From positions 47,187,293 to 47,251,292 of the forward strand of contig OZ024927.1 of the NCBI GenBank assembly GCA_964017235.1: a stretch of 64,000 nucleotides of DNA, read 5' to 3'. Position numbers and translations under genes: made by a program. The notes beneath the pieces were generated by a model, which worked only from the letters and a program-made list of their open reading frames with translations, was not told the DNA's origin and did not search any database. Positions 36,190 through 49,200 of the stretch are shown here, one piece after another (position 1 is the stretch's first letter; every line of letters starts with the position of its first letter). This DNA comes from Sabellastarte sp. h YS-2021. Its lineage: Eukaryota > Annelida > Polychaeta > Sabellida > Sabellidae.

Positions 36190-38101
36190 AAGCGTCCCTG
36201 AGAGTTTAAAATGCCTTGTGGTTTTAATAAGCATGCTGTAAAGCTAAGAATGCACAAAGCTGTACCGTACTGTTACATAAACCAACCCCCTTAGTGATAT
36301 CATGACAGGGAAAATCCTACAAAGGTCTTCTTTAATTAACATAAACAAGCGTTGTAGACATAGACAAGCTGGAGAAAGTGTTGTACATTGGATGTATAAC
36401 ATTGGATGTAACTTCAGTAAATTTTGTGTAAATGCTACAAAGCATTTCAGTAATGAGTATTGATAACTTCATATAATCATATAATATAATTATATAATCA
36501 TGTGTGCAAGTATGTATTGCTATTTAGATTGTCCACAGGGTTTTGCAATAGGTTTTAATACATTGTGAAAGCATAAAAGCAACAATAAAGGCAAAAGCTA
36601 TTTCATGATCCCAGTTTGACTCATACATGGGGGTCAGGAGGTAAAACTAACCGGCTATTTAGACTGTCCACATATGGTTTCCCAATACCTCTTAATACAT
36701 TCCGAAGCTATAATAGCAACAATGAAGGAGATATCAGGTTAAAAACTCCAAAACAGCTATTTTCACCCCAGTTGACCCATAGGGGGGGGGGGGGGGGTCG
36801 GGTGGTAAAACTGACCGGCTACTTAGACTCTCCACATATGCTTTCCCAATACTTCTTAATACATTCTCAATCTATAAAAGCAACATTAAAGGAGATATAA
36901 GACAAAAACTCAAAATCAGCTATTTTATGACCCCAGTTTGACCCATGGGGGGGAGGGATCAGGGGATAAAAGTGACCAGCTATTTAGATTCTCCACATAT
37001 GCTTTCCCAATACCTCTTAATACATTCTGAAGCTATAAAAGCAACAATAAAGGAGATATAAGGCAAAAACTCCAAAGCAGCTATTTATGACCCCAGTTTG
37101 GCCCATAAGGGGGGGGGGGGGTCGGGGGGTAAAACTGACCGGCTACTTAGACTCTCCACATATGCTTTCCCAATACCTCTTAATACATTCTGAAGCTATA
37201 AAAGCAACAATAAAGGAGATATAAGGCAAAAACTCAAAATCAGCTATTTTATGACCCCAGTTTGACCCATAAGGGGGGGTCGGGGGGTAAAACTGACCGG
37301 CTATTTAGACTCTCCACATATGCTTTCCCAATACCTCTTAATACATTCTGAAGCTATAAAAGCAACAATAAAGGAGATATAAGGCAAAAACTCAAAATCA
37401 GCTATTTTATGACCCCAGTTTGACCCATAGGGGGGGCCGTGGGGTAAAACTGACCGGCTATTTAGACTCTCCACATATGCTTTCCCAATACCTCTTAATA
37501 CATTCTGAAGCTATAAAAGCAACAATAAAGGAGATATAAGGCCAAAACTAAAAATCAGCTATTTTATGACCGCAGTTTGACCCATAAGGGGGGGGGCCGT
37601 GGGGTAAAACTGACCGGCTATTTAGACTCTCCACATGTGGTTTCCTATTACCTCCCAATACATTTTATGGCTCTAAATGCAATACTTAAGAAGATAATAG
37701 GGGGGTTGACCTAAATTTAAGGCTCTCAGATTGGAAGGTGAGAGGAAATCACCCATAAATGAGCCATTTTTCAAGGGATTGCTCCCAAAATCTAATCAGC
37801 TCGCGTTTTCGATAGTATGAACAGGTGTGTCAAAGTATAAGGCTGTGTAGCAAGTAGTTTTTCCTGAACTGTGATGACGGGGGGGGTGTACTTAAAAAAA
37901 TTGTTTTTGATCATGTGACCTTCATAAAGGTAAAAGGTCAAATTTAAGCAAGCAGAAAAAATTTCCCATGCCTAAGGTATATAAGTGCCAAATGTGGTTT
38001 GAATCCTTCTAATAATAAGGGAGATATTCAAGGGAGACCATAATGCGGCGGCGGTGAGGAAACTGAGGTGAAAACAAATAAGCGCCCTTTCAGGGACGCT
38101 T
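36190..38101. repeat. About 1.9-kb repeat bounded by short inverted repeats, with a G-rich satellite inside
   Basis: AAGCGTCCCTGAGAG at 36190-36204 is mirrored, with one mismatch, by CTTTCAGGGACGCTT at 38087-38101. Most of the interior is the 157-bp G-tract array. The pairing suggests a mobile or foldback unit, but 15 bp with one mismatch could be coincidental. Confidence 0.55.
36620..37660 (+). repeat. About 157-bp satellite with a variable poly-G tract, roughly seven units
   Basis: Each unit has GACCCCAGTTTGACCCAT, a G-run of variable length (16 G at 36782-36797), AAACTGACCGGCTATTTAGA, CCACATATGCTTTCCCAATA and AGCAACAATAAAGGAGATAT. Units differ mainly in the G-run, consistent with slippage. 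The adjacent G-runs could form quadruplexes. ORFs across it are not genes. Confidence 0.88.
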
Positions 38102-39775
38102 AATTATACAGGAAATAACACATTCAAAGATCAATATATCGTTTCCTCTTAACTGTTTCAAAAATGAACAGGAATTTCATTCATTTTGACAGCTCTAAAA
38201 CCTTAAGTTTCAAATACCACTCACAAATCTATGAATGAACAAGTTTCTTTCTCACATTTTATCAACAGCTACAACAAAGCCTGGATATTAAAAAGTTTCT
38301 TTCTGATATTCATATCAACAATTAAAATAAAACCATAGCTTCTGTTGTTAATGTATCAGAACTTACTTTTGTCTAAGCAGTCAAACAAAGACTATGGCTT
38401 CTTTTGTTTGTGTTTGTTAGCCACCCATTTCCAGTCACGATCGCATTACATCATGTACAAGTACATTTACTGCAGTAATTTATTTTTTTGTTGTAACATG
38501 TAGTTTACAGTACATACAATTGATAAACAGGTATATAGCCCAACCAGTAACATATGTGCATGTAACCTAATGATAATATCAATTACACCCGAGCATATGT
38601 CTGCAAATTACATCATTCTGCATTTTGAAACATTTTAATGACTGCAATATATGTATGCAGGATTTACTTGAAAATATGCCTACTTTATTGATATGAATAG
38701 AGAATTAACTCTATAAGGTTTATTAAACTGAATGTCTACTCATACTTCATTCACTTAGGTTGTAAAAACACATTGAAAAACTGACGAAAAATAGCAGTCA
38801 AAATAAATATAAACACTGACAGACTAATACAGCTGCTAAATTGAAATATGATCCCATAATTGTAATAGAATATGATGAACAATATAACTCTACATTCTCA
38901 AATTCTCATACTGCTGTACAGCATAGAATGACAGATCTCTAACAAATGAGATTATAACAAAGCCTTTTAGCCATGAATACTAGCCTCAAATATTATGTTG
39001 TTTGAAGTGGTTTACTTCAATATTTTGAAAACGCATTGTTTTCTACTGATACCGAACCTCAGTGAAACCTGGTAATAACAAGTAGAGAGAATACTGGTAT
39101 ATTTAATGTTTATCATTTATGAGGGCTTTTACCTTCATTCATATACTTAGTGAAAGTGAGGGTTCACACAAGTTAGTCTTGGTGTCTAGGTTAACTATAG
39201 ACAATAAGCATGTGCAAAATGAACATATTTAACAGACAAGCCACAATAATACAGTGAAATATGTTGCTGCATTCTGTGTGTGTTTTTCTGTCAAGTGAGG
39301 GGGCTTACTTAGCAACTGTAGTTAAAGCACATCTGCTATAAAACGAAGTTTTAAATATCTGACTTTACAGAGTGGCTCCACAAAATACTATTCCTTACAG
39401 ATCTCTATTTGAGCCAATTAAAAATCTCTCAATATGTTCAATTAACAGAAGTTTATTGAGGTAGATATTTTTGTCATAAAACAATTAAATTGCAGCTGTG
39501 AAACATTTTTGTCAGTATAGCAGTAAACATATAATAATTAGAAAAAAAAAACCCTTTTGAAAGAAAAAAACCTTCCTAATGAGATGATCAAGAGATATAA
39601 GCAACATGTGTATTGAAAATAAAGATCGATAAAATAAGAAAAGAAGACCCCAGGTTTGAAATTCATGAAAAGGACGCGCCAAAGATTTGCTTAATACAAG
39701 ATTAAATGTTGAGCTCATCTTTCACAGATCCTTTTTGACAATATGATGCCTCAGAACATAAATGAGATGCCGGTA
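38102..39775. other. Intergenic sequence and 3' flank of the JmjC gene
   Basis: AT-rich sequence lying 3' of the minus-strand JmjC gene. A TTTATT at 39453-39458 is AATAAA on the minus strand and could be its polyadenylation signal. No gene or repeat was recognised. Confidence 0.45.
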
Positions 39776-40213
39776 TCACAGCTCGTCATGATCCTCTATC
39801 ATCATCCCATCAACTGAGTTTGTATAATGATCGCTTTCATAATCCCAAACTCTTAAATCCAGATCATCTTCAAATTCACTATCATACTCCAGGTACACAG
39901 CTTCATCCTCTTTGTGTAAATTCCCCTTGATTTTACCATCCTGGTCAGTAGCTTCAAGTTTTATATCATATTCATTATCATCAGAGTTTGTATAAACTTT
40001 CTTTCCTGATGGCATCTTCTCTTCCTGTTGCATGACCACTTCCTGTTTCACATCATTCTTTTCCTGTTGTGCGCCATCCACTTCCTCTTCCTGTTGAGCA
40101 TATCTTTCATAGAGTTCTTCCACTGGGGCTTTGTTTAATTCTGACCATTTGGTCTCCAGTTCCTCTGCAATATCTTCTAAGGTGTTGATTTGGTCCTGTA
40201 CATATTCCCAGTC
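39776..40213 (-). CDS. JmjC gene exon 10: acidic tail and HDEL
   Basis: The acceptor is CTTTTAG (minus strand) before 40213, with the stop at 39776-39778. It encodes residues 377-521: a helical segment DWEYVQDQINTLEDIAEELE, then a Glu/Gln-rich low-complexity stretch (QQEEEVDGAQQ), a strongly acidic region (EFEDDLDLRVWDYESD) and the terminal HDEL. Confidence 0.92.
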   Translation of the reverse strand, partial: DWEYVQDQINTLEDIAEELETKWSELNKAPVEELYERYAQQEEEVDGAQQEKNDVKQEVVMQQEEKMPSGKKVYTNSDDNEYDIKLEATDQDGKIKGNLHKEDEAVYLEYDSEFEDDLDLRVWDYESDHYTNSVDGMMIEDHDEL

Positions 40214-43200
40214 CTAAAAGAATGTCAGAATAACCCTGAATTCATAATGTACCACAGTGACTTATAATTGTCTATATATGTGGATGTATGTAGATTTAAA
40301 GAGGGCTTTAAAAAAGAATTTCTATAATATGAATTTAGAATATCATTTTTCAAGAACGTATGTCCAAATAACAGAAAACTATTGTAATTCAATGTAGTGA
40401 AAAATTTGTAGCCAACCGGAAAAGAGAAGTGATTATTTCTAAATTAATAAGTATTTTCAAAGAATTATCAGTAGTTGACTAAACATGTGATGAAGTCGAA
40501 GAATACCTGTTCTGTGGCTTCTTTAATTTCCATAGGACTGAGCTTCTCATCTCCATCTGTATCCAGCCTTCCAGCTATCTGTAATATAGGCAATAGAAGT
40601 CTGCAGATCTTACAAAACAGGTACGTAATAGAATGATCAACATGTTATTAAAATTTGATAAAACTTTACCTTTTTTCGGTTGCCATAAAAATTTGTAGTC
40701 TCCATCTTTTCAATGTATGGTTGATATATTTTTAATTGTTCTTTTTTCATAATCCATCCAATTCATTCAGTGTGTTTGTAAGATAAGAGCCTCTTGCAAT
40801 CATCCTTTATTTACTGGAAACTTGGAGAGTTTTTTAATCCAAAACTTTATGAAAAGCCTGGTGATTTATACCTGTGCATGACCTTAAGAATGAGTGTATA
40901 ATTAATCACAAGAAAGAACTAGCCTTTGTGTACATATCTGTATTTTTGCCCGAGACAAAGACAATTACAACACCCAATTACAATCACAAAAAAAACTGCA
41001 TGAAATCTACCAAGTACCTTTCGTAAGTATCTTTCATGGCCTTTTCCGCCATCTTCTTGGAACACTGGTATATCCTGTAGTAAAAAATAGCTCTCTATAT
41101 AAAACTATAATGTACCTTTAACTGTAAGGAGTCTATAACTGGAATGAAGCATAACAACACAATTTATCTCCTCTTTTACAGCAGGGTACAATATGGAATG
41201 TTTCCAAGTACCTATGTTTTCTCCAAACTTTTCAATGCAAAAGGCTTCCGAACACCCAAAATTGATTTAAGAGGCAACTTCATTTAACAAGGCTCAAATG
41301 AAAGAACTTTAACCGTATCAGAAAATGTGAAATAGTAGTTCTTCTATCATCCAGTTGACACATTTATAAATGTTCAGTCTGGTATATTATTTTGTGTTGT
41401 ATATAAGGACATAGTACAATACAGGTTTTACTAAATCTGGTGTACAACCATTCCAATTAGATGTGAGAGAGTTATAATTGTGAGAACACATTTTAAATTA
41501 ATCTTTTTAAATAAATATTCTTACCTCGACCATGGTTTTATAGAAATCTTCTGCTGCAACTGGTCCTTTTTTGGTTAATTCTAAGAAGAAATCCCTACAA
41601 ATACACAACACACACTCACCTCAAAAATATGTATACATTGGCTATACTGTCACGGGCATTTATCTCAGAAATTATGGCATATAAAGCCTTTATCAAGGGA
41701 AATCCAGTAAATATTTACACTTAAGAAAATAAATATATTGAAGCATTTTAAGTGATATCTGGAACAGTATGTGACATTTTTACAATGTCTGGTATACCAC
41801 AGTTTCCATATCACGGAGCTCCATATGGTATAAGGTACATGGGTTATCAAAATTAACAGTCTTTACAAGATTATGATTAATTAAAACAACAAAAATTTTC
41901 ATCACCATATTTTAATTAACACATGCTTGTAATTGTCAAACAGACAACATATTTTATGAACCAGTAATTTATAAAAAAAACTGGTTCTGTATACCAGGAC
42001 CTTATCTGTGTTAAGTTATCACAATGGGTGTTGTATTAACTGGAATAACCAATATCCAAATGCTTCAATTGTTGTTATAGTTAACTTTAATGCAATTATT
42101 TCCAAAAATCAACACTGGTTTTCCCTTAAAAATAACAAATGCAATCCATTTTTTTTCCATCGCTTGTCACCGGTATGGTGACACCAGCATACATTAGCCA
42201 TAACCTGAATGGGATATGTCTCCATGAGACACAATAAAGTTAACTACAAATAGGACGCCCTGTTGATAGTAGCTGCGACATATGAATAGAAACAGGATAG
42301 CATAGAAGAACACACATTATCATGTGTAATGTCCACCCCATGAAACTTTTGCCAGAATTGTACAGTAGTCTTACAAGACCCTGTTTCATTTGTGAAATAT
42401 ATCAATGATGGTTAAATATTTATTAGTGTACATGTAAATTATTTCAGCTTCATGCCTTTTTGCATTGGTTGGGTCGAAAATTTTGACGAAATCACTCTAT
42501 CTTGCATGGTTAAGGAGATAGAAGCAAATTTCTGTTTTTCTATTTTTGGCAAAAATTTGAAAATTCAAAATGGCCGCCATTTTTGGGGAGGGGAAAATTT
42601 TTTGAAAATTGCAAAGAGCACATTTCTTAGATACCCTGTGGGTCGAAAATTTCGACGAAATTGCTCTATCTCGCACGGTTACGGAGATAGAAGCAAATTC
42701 GTGTTTTGCCATTTTTGGCAAAAATTCGAAAATTCAAAATGGCCGCCATTTTTGGGGAGGGGAAATTTTTTTGAAAATTGCAAATATTACATTCCTTAGA
42801 TACCCTGTGGGTCGAAAATTTCGACAAAATCGCTCTATCTCGCACGGTTAAGGAGATAGACGCAAATCTGTGTTTTGCCATTTTTGACAAAAATTCGAAA
42901 ATTCAAAATGGCCGCCATTTTTGAGAAGGGGAAAATTTTTTGAAAATTGCAAAGAGTACATTCCTTAGATACCCTGTGGGTCAAAAATTTCAACGAAATC
43001 GCTATATCTCGCACGGTTAAGGAGATAGAAGCAAATTCGTGTTTTGCCATTTTTGGCAAAAAAATCGAAAATTCAAAATGGCCGCCATTTTGAGGGAGGG
43101 GAAATTTTTTTGAAAATTGCAAAGATTACATTCCTTAGATACCCTGTGGGTCAAAAATTTCAACGAAATCGCTATATCTCGCACGGTTAAGGAGATAGAA

Positions 43201-46200
43201 GCAAATTTGTGTTTTGCCATTTTTGGCAAAAATTCGAAAATTCAAAATGGCCGCCATTTTTGGGGAGGGGAAAATTTTTTGAAAATTGCAAAGATTACAT
43301 TCCTTAGATACCCTCTGGGTCGAAAATTTCGACGAAATCGCTCTATCTCGCACGGTTAAGGAGATAGAAGCAAATTCGTGTTTTGCCATTTTTGGCAAAA
43401 ATTCGAAAATTCAATATGGCCGCCATTTTTGGGGAGGGGAAAATTTTTTGAAAATTGCAAAGAGCACATTGCTTAGATACCCTGTGGGTCGAAAATTTCG
43501 ACGAAATTGCTCTATCTCGCACGGTTAAGGAGATAGAAGCAAATTTGTGTTTTGCCATTTTTGACAAAAAGTCGAAAATTCAAAATGGCCGCCATTTTTG
43601 AGAAGGGAAAATTTTTTGAAAATTGCAAAGAGTACATTCCTTAGATACCCTGTGGGTCAAAAATTGACCATTTGCCTTTTTCTGTATTCAAAATAGCCAA
43701 TTACTCATTTATTTAATTAATTACTCACTCATCTATGAAGCAATTCCCCCCAAAAGCAATCCCATACAAGCTATTAACCCAATGAACCTCCATACCAAAT
43801 TTCAGAAAGATAGGCTTAATAGCATTCCTTAAAATGTCTGGAAACCAAAGAGATACTCAAAAGTAGCAAAGTAGCTATTACTCAGTTAGCTATAGAGCTA
43901 TCATCACCAAAAGCAATCCCATACAAGCTATTAACCCAATCAACCTGCATGCCAAATTTGGTAAAGATAGGATAAGAACTGTTGCCTAAAATGTCTGGAA
44001 ACCAAGTGGGACGGCGGAAAAAGCAAAAATAATATGTGGGTGGACATAATAAAGTTGTAAGATACTAGTAATTAATCAATTGTTTCACAAAACACCAGCC
44101 ATATAAAGCTATAAAGACATTTTAAGAACTGAGTTCTTCATGATGCAAAGTGCTTTCACCTCATTTTAACAACTACATGAAAAACAGCACACCAGAATTC
44201 CTTAAACAAGACTGCCTCATTTCCACTTACACCTACAAAAACTAGAGATTGCATCTCGACGCAGTGTATCCCAGTGTATGGTTGAAGCGTGACATACAGA
44301 GTATTATGGTTGACACAAATATGCCCCTGTGGGGAGGAGGCGTAAGTGTTTATGGGGGCAACTTGTACTGACACTAAGTAAACAAAATGTTTGCTTAATT
44401 AAAGATATAAATGTAACTAGATGTAGCGCATCGGAGAACCGAAGGAAATTGTATCCATCACAAAGAAAACTCGCCAATCAACCATCACTTAACCTTGAAG
44501 GAGGAGCCCAAGGTAAAATCTGACCACATCAAAAGATTCTTAGCCCATGATTTCCAATAGGTTGGTGTCACATTGCAAACCTCTAGGAACACGAAGAAGC
44601 GAGTTATAAGCACTTTTAATTTTGGCTATCCTGTGAATGTGAAAAATGGCCAAAATCTGACCTTTAAGAGGCCACCAGTGACCTTGAAATTGAAGTCAAG
44701 GTCACAAAACAACCAGTACTGGCTGGTGTGGGATCTGATAAGACTGACAGGTGTTGGACAAATCTTGTTGGGAAAGTCTTTTTATCTGTAGTCACTTTCA
44801 ACCAGCTAGCTGGTCCTGCCAATAGGCTGGCTGACTGGTCTAATAGGTTGAGACAGTCATCTCAACGGGACCAATGACTGGTATAAGAATTTCTCCATAA
44901 CCAATTTCCTCGGGCAGTAACTGGTTGCTCTAAGACGGCCACTTGGGCCCTTAAAAGGCTTCTGCTGGTCTGTTAGACAGTCCTGTGGACCTGTCCAGTA
45001 CCAGGGCCTAACCGGTTATAGGTGAAGCAATGCTCTGTAACCGGTTCCTGATGGCTCCACAGTTCTGCGAAAACTCATAGGAGCTGGCAGAACTGGGCGA
45101 ATTAGACTAGGTAGCAAGGGTAGGCTTATATGAAACAACTGCCTTCTTCCTGTCCATAACTGTGAAATCATCAGATTTTCTCTGCAACCAACAATCCTCT
45201 GTAACCAGTAAGCCTGGCTGCTGGTACTGAATCATGTACTCATCCTCCACCGCCATTTTCAATAGTTTCCATGTAATATAGTCAGTAGTGCTGGGACGAT
45301 GTTCGCAAACTTCGGTATTATCGCTCGCTGGCTCATTGCCAATCAATGATCGGTAAAATTTAAGTAAAACCGATATTTGCTAAATCCATTTCTTTGCAGC
45401 CGTTTGGTCACAATAAAATGCTAACCTTCATAATATTTTGTAAAAATCTGAAATATCCATCAGTTAAAATCACAAAACTAGCCGTGAATGTGTAAATAGA
45501 AACACCTTGGGGTTTTCCAACTGTTGTCAAGGTGATTATAAAATCAGCCAATCACAAATGAGGATACATCAAGCATGGTCTGTTAGTGAGGGAGACGTCT
45601 GTGAATGGCTTTTAGATTATATTTTGGTCATATTTGTGGTAATTTGTGTGTATTTTACTTGATATAATTTAATATTTGATTTTATCTGTCTTTTTTACAC
45701 TTCGACTCCATAATCGGAAATGTCCGAAGTTTGGTTACAAATGTCCGATACGAACATCGACAGGGAAAATCCAAGCGATCTCCCAGCACTAATAGTCAGC
45801 ATTAAGTGTGAAAATATCTCCAAAAAGGCCAAAATGGCCTCAGTGAAGTACTTTAGCGGTCTGTGGATGACCTTCAATGAAGAGCTTCAAGGTTAAATTT
45901 CTGCATGCTTACAGAGGACATATATATGTATTACATGTACCAGCCATAGGATGATCTAACTTTCTGTATATGAGAACTGGGCCAAAATGTCAAAAAATGA
46001 CCAAAATCTGACCTTTAAGAGGCCACCAGTGACCTTGAAATTGAAGGTCAAGGTCACAAAAAATAGATTTCGTGGCATTGCCCATATATACCCACATACC
46101 AAATTTCAAAGGTCTAACTAAAATATTTTTTAAGTTATTGCATCCAAAAGGAAATCTCTGCGGTGGTGGCGGCGTGACTGTACTGAATCCTAAGCATCCC

Positions 46201-49200
46201 CGGCTTTCATCCGGGGATACAAATACAGGGTTTTAATGCTAGGTCCTTAAAGCTGGTTAGATTTACATCTACATTTCACATATAGAAAGATCTTACCTAA
46301 TAGCTGGGACTGAGAGCGAGTGTTGCCCGAGTCCCTGGAATGTAATCTTATCCAGGGTGAGACTCGGATCCGGAGCAGCATGTGGACACATGTCCAGGTC
46401 CAACTTCTCACTGGCGTAATGATCCCACCAGATGTTCACAGCTATGTTACGGTTAAAGGAGCGTACTTGATGTATCCTTAAATATAATACACCATCCAAT
46501 TTTTCATGTTATATACTTGCTATTTTTATTTTATACTCTGAAGTATAATCTGCTTTAGATGTTTTCATATTCATTTTTAAGTTTCGGGAGTAAAGACTTG
46601 AAAGAATCCTAAAATATTTTAATTAAATATCTGTCCAAAGGTTGTAAAAAACATATTTGAATCAACTGTAAGACTAAGTACCATTGACTGTAAACATTAT
46701 TTGCTATATTTAGATTCCACTGTATGTTGGTGTACAGACCAGTAAAGTACAAATCAGTACAGACAGTTCCCATTCCTGTGAAATGTGAAAAGGAAGTGAA
46801 AATAGATATACTAAGGTTTTTCATCAACAAATAAATTAAATCAACAAATACAGCAAGCACACAGTCAAGTACATATTCTTAATCACAGATACATTTCTTC
46901 ATGTTTACCAAAAACACACCTAAATTTAGCATTTAGTGGTGTCAGTTCAAAATCTTCTTAACATTTTACTTCTAAAGTGATAGTTCTGAAGACACTTTCA
47001 CACTTTTATAAAGTCCTTCTAACATTGACCCTGACACTTTAAACAAGTCTATGACAGACCACTGGTACTTATTTGATCAAGGATATCATGCATATTATAC
47101 AAATACATATCATGTCAGAAGTTCCAATGTGCACCTTTATTTAGAATTACATTAAAATTAATTTATGATATTACATACACCAAAGCATATGCTTATATAC
47201 ATACCACTTGAAAGGTATATACACACAGTCTCCAGCTGATACATTCACAAACATGTATTCAACTTCTGCCAACCCTGGATACTTGTTGTAATCCACTCTA
47301 CAATAAAAACATAGTACATGTACTAACTGGGTTCTTGCTCAACATGATAGAATTTCTGATCTGGTTCAATGAACACAGGTTCTGATATTGTCTATCAGCT
47401 TGAATCCATAAGTTACTTCCATCCTAAATATAATAATATTTAAACAGAAAAGAAGGAAATATAAGGCAAAACATGCTTTGATGTATCGATTATTCAAACT
47501 AACTGACAAAATTAAAAATACAGAACCTCTATTACCCAACTATTCAATTTTACAAATTTCCAGCCCACTATCCCGAACCCCTAAGTGCGATTCCCTGATC
47601 ATTTTTACTGCAAACCTATTTTTATTTTGCAGGTCTGCTCTTTTCCAAATAAAATATTTGAAACACATTCACACAATAGAAACCATGCTATTTTTCACAT
47701 CTTACATTAAATGGCTGACTTATTTTTTAACCCGCAGATAATCTTCACCAAAGTCAAAGTGAATGAAGATATTTGGTACTCACACGTCTACATCAATATC
47801 AGAATATGCTCCTTCTGGATGGTCCAAGTCTACCTAGAACAATACATTTACTGTTTTACAGAATAACCTGTTTCCAATCTTTTATTATCTGTATATTGGA
47901 TTTTATTAAATCATTTCAATTCTTCCAAACTTGTACTGTTTATTTAATGTTTAAACCAGAATACACCTTATATCTTATAAACCTTCTGTTATGCAACAAC
48001 AATACATGGATTACACTGTCAGCATGGTTCAATAATACAGAATGTGATAATAACAGCGAGAATTGTAACAAGGAAAACAATATTCCACAACTTTTCTGGC
48101 TTCACTGTATATACTTATGTAAGAAGTGCACATTTAACTACACATATAACAGTAGATACAACACTATTCATATAGTTGAAAAGCAAGATGGCTATTACTT
48201 TATGACAGTGCAGATTACCTTGTCTCCAAACTTGTGAGGGTTAACAAAAATAAATTCTTTTTCACCATGATAAAGGCAATTGATGTTTTCAACGGAATCT
48301 GTGTGTACCACTGACTTGGTACCTCCACTGCTAAACCACATAATCTTAAATCAGAAAAATCACACAATAGCTCAAACAACACACAAATAGCAAAAGTAGT
48401 TAATACTACTATAAATTTTAGCACAGAAAGCTGATCCAAAAAAAATAGGCATTTTTTTTTACTGTGCACTTCATCAGAACTAGTTGTGTAGTTATTATCA
48501 CTACCCTATTTTTTATATTTTATTGTTATCATAGCCACTCTAAGTTACAAACTTATCAAATAATCTGTATCATACATGCATATGTCTTATGATATTTACA
48601 ATTCAGACAACATTTTTGCAATTTTATGCACATGTGAGTTATTTGTGAGATGATATTCAAATTTTGAAAAAAAAATGTCAGAAGCATTGTATATTGTGTT
48701 GCAGTCGATGTTTCAAATCATGTTATCTTTGTAAAATCGCAACAACATAAAAGGAAAATAAAAGCAAATAATCAAATAAATGAACTGGGTCAACAATTCA
48801 CCAAACCCAGAAGATGGACTATGTTTGAAATAAACGAATGGGACAATTACACAAATAATAATCCATATTAAGACATTTAGGTTTTTTGAAAATTGAGAAA
48901 GTATATTCCTAGTATTTTGATCTCAATTTAAATAAACTTACATAACAAGTGTATTCAAAAAGTTGTAGCATCCTGGAATATACTTATTCTGTTTTGCTTA
49001 ATAAAATAAATTCCATGGAGAAAACATCATAATTGGTAAATACTATTCAAAAACAGCTCTAGCTAGACACATACTAAGAGATTAATGCATATTTATGACA
49101 ACTGGGTTCTTTCTTACCGATTGAACTATATTTCCATTGTATATCTGATCACACTGCAATGGATAGGGTAAAACAACATCCTTCCTGCATTATAAAAACC

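Larger units (their letters stand above)
41595..46296 (-). other. 4.7-kb intron of the JmjC gene, repeat-rich
   Basis: Contains a 169-bp satellite (42455-43670), inverted copies of the 146-bp unit (44440-44640), a split direct repeat (44641-44710 and 45985-46062) and a hAT-type MITE (45286-45791). The stretch 44.8-45.1 kb is GC-richer with many ACTGGT/AACCGGTT phrases and is unexplained. 41.6-42.4 kb shows nothing recognisable. Confidence 0.75.

Noticed and set aside
40670..40750. Treating this stretch as an internal exon between exons 8 and 9
   Set aside because: There is no acceptor in a usable position and an in-frame stop lies just upstream; exon 8 to exon 9 joins directly in phase 0.
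42452..43567. Multiple 70-115 codon ORFs on both strands
   Set aside because: All are frames through the 169-bp satellite and repeat the same peptide; no start context or conservation argument supports coding.
45107..45346. 79-codon minus-strand ORF
   Set aside because: It runs into the left end of the hAT-type MITE and has no recognisable domain.
47773..48237. 154-codon plus-strand ORF, the longest short ORF in the middle of the window
   Set aside because: It lies antisense across exon 4 and introns of the JmjC gene, has low-complexity hydrophobic composition and no recognisable domain.
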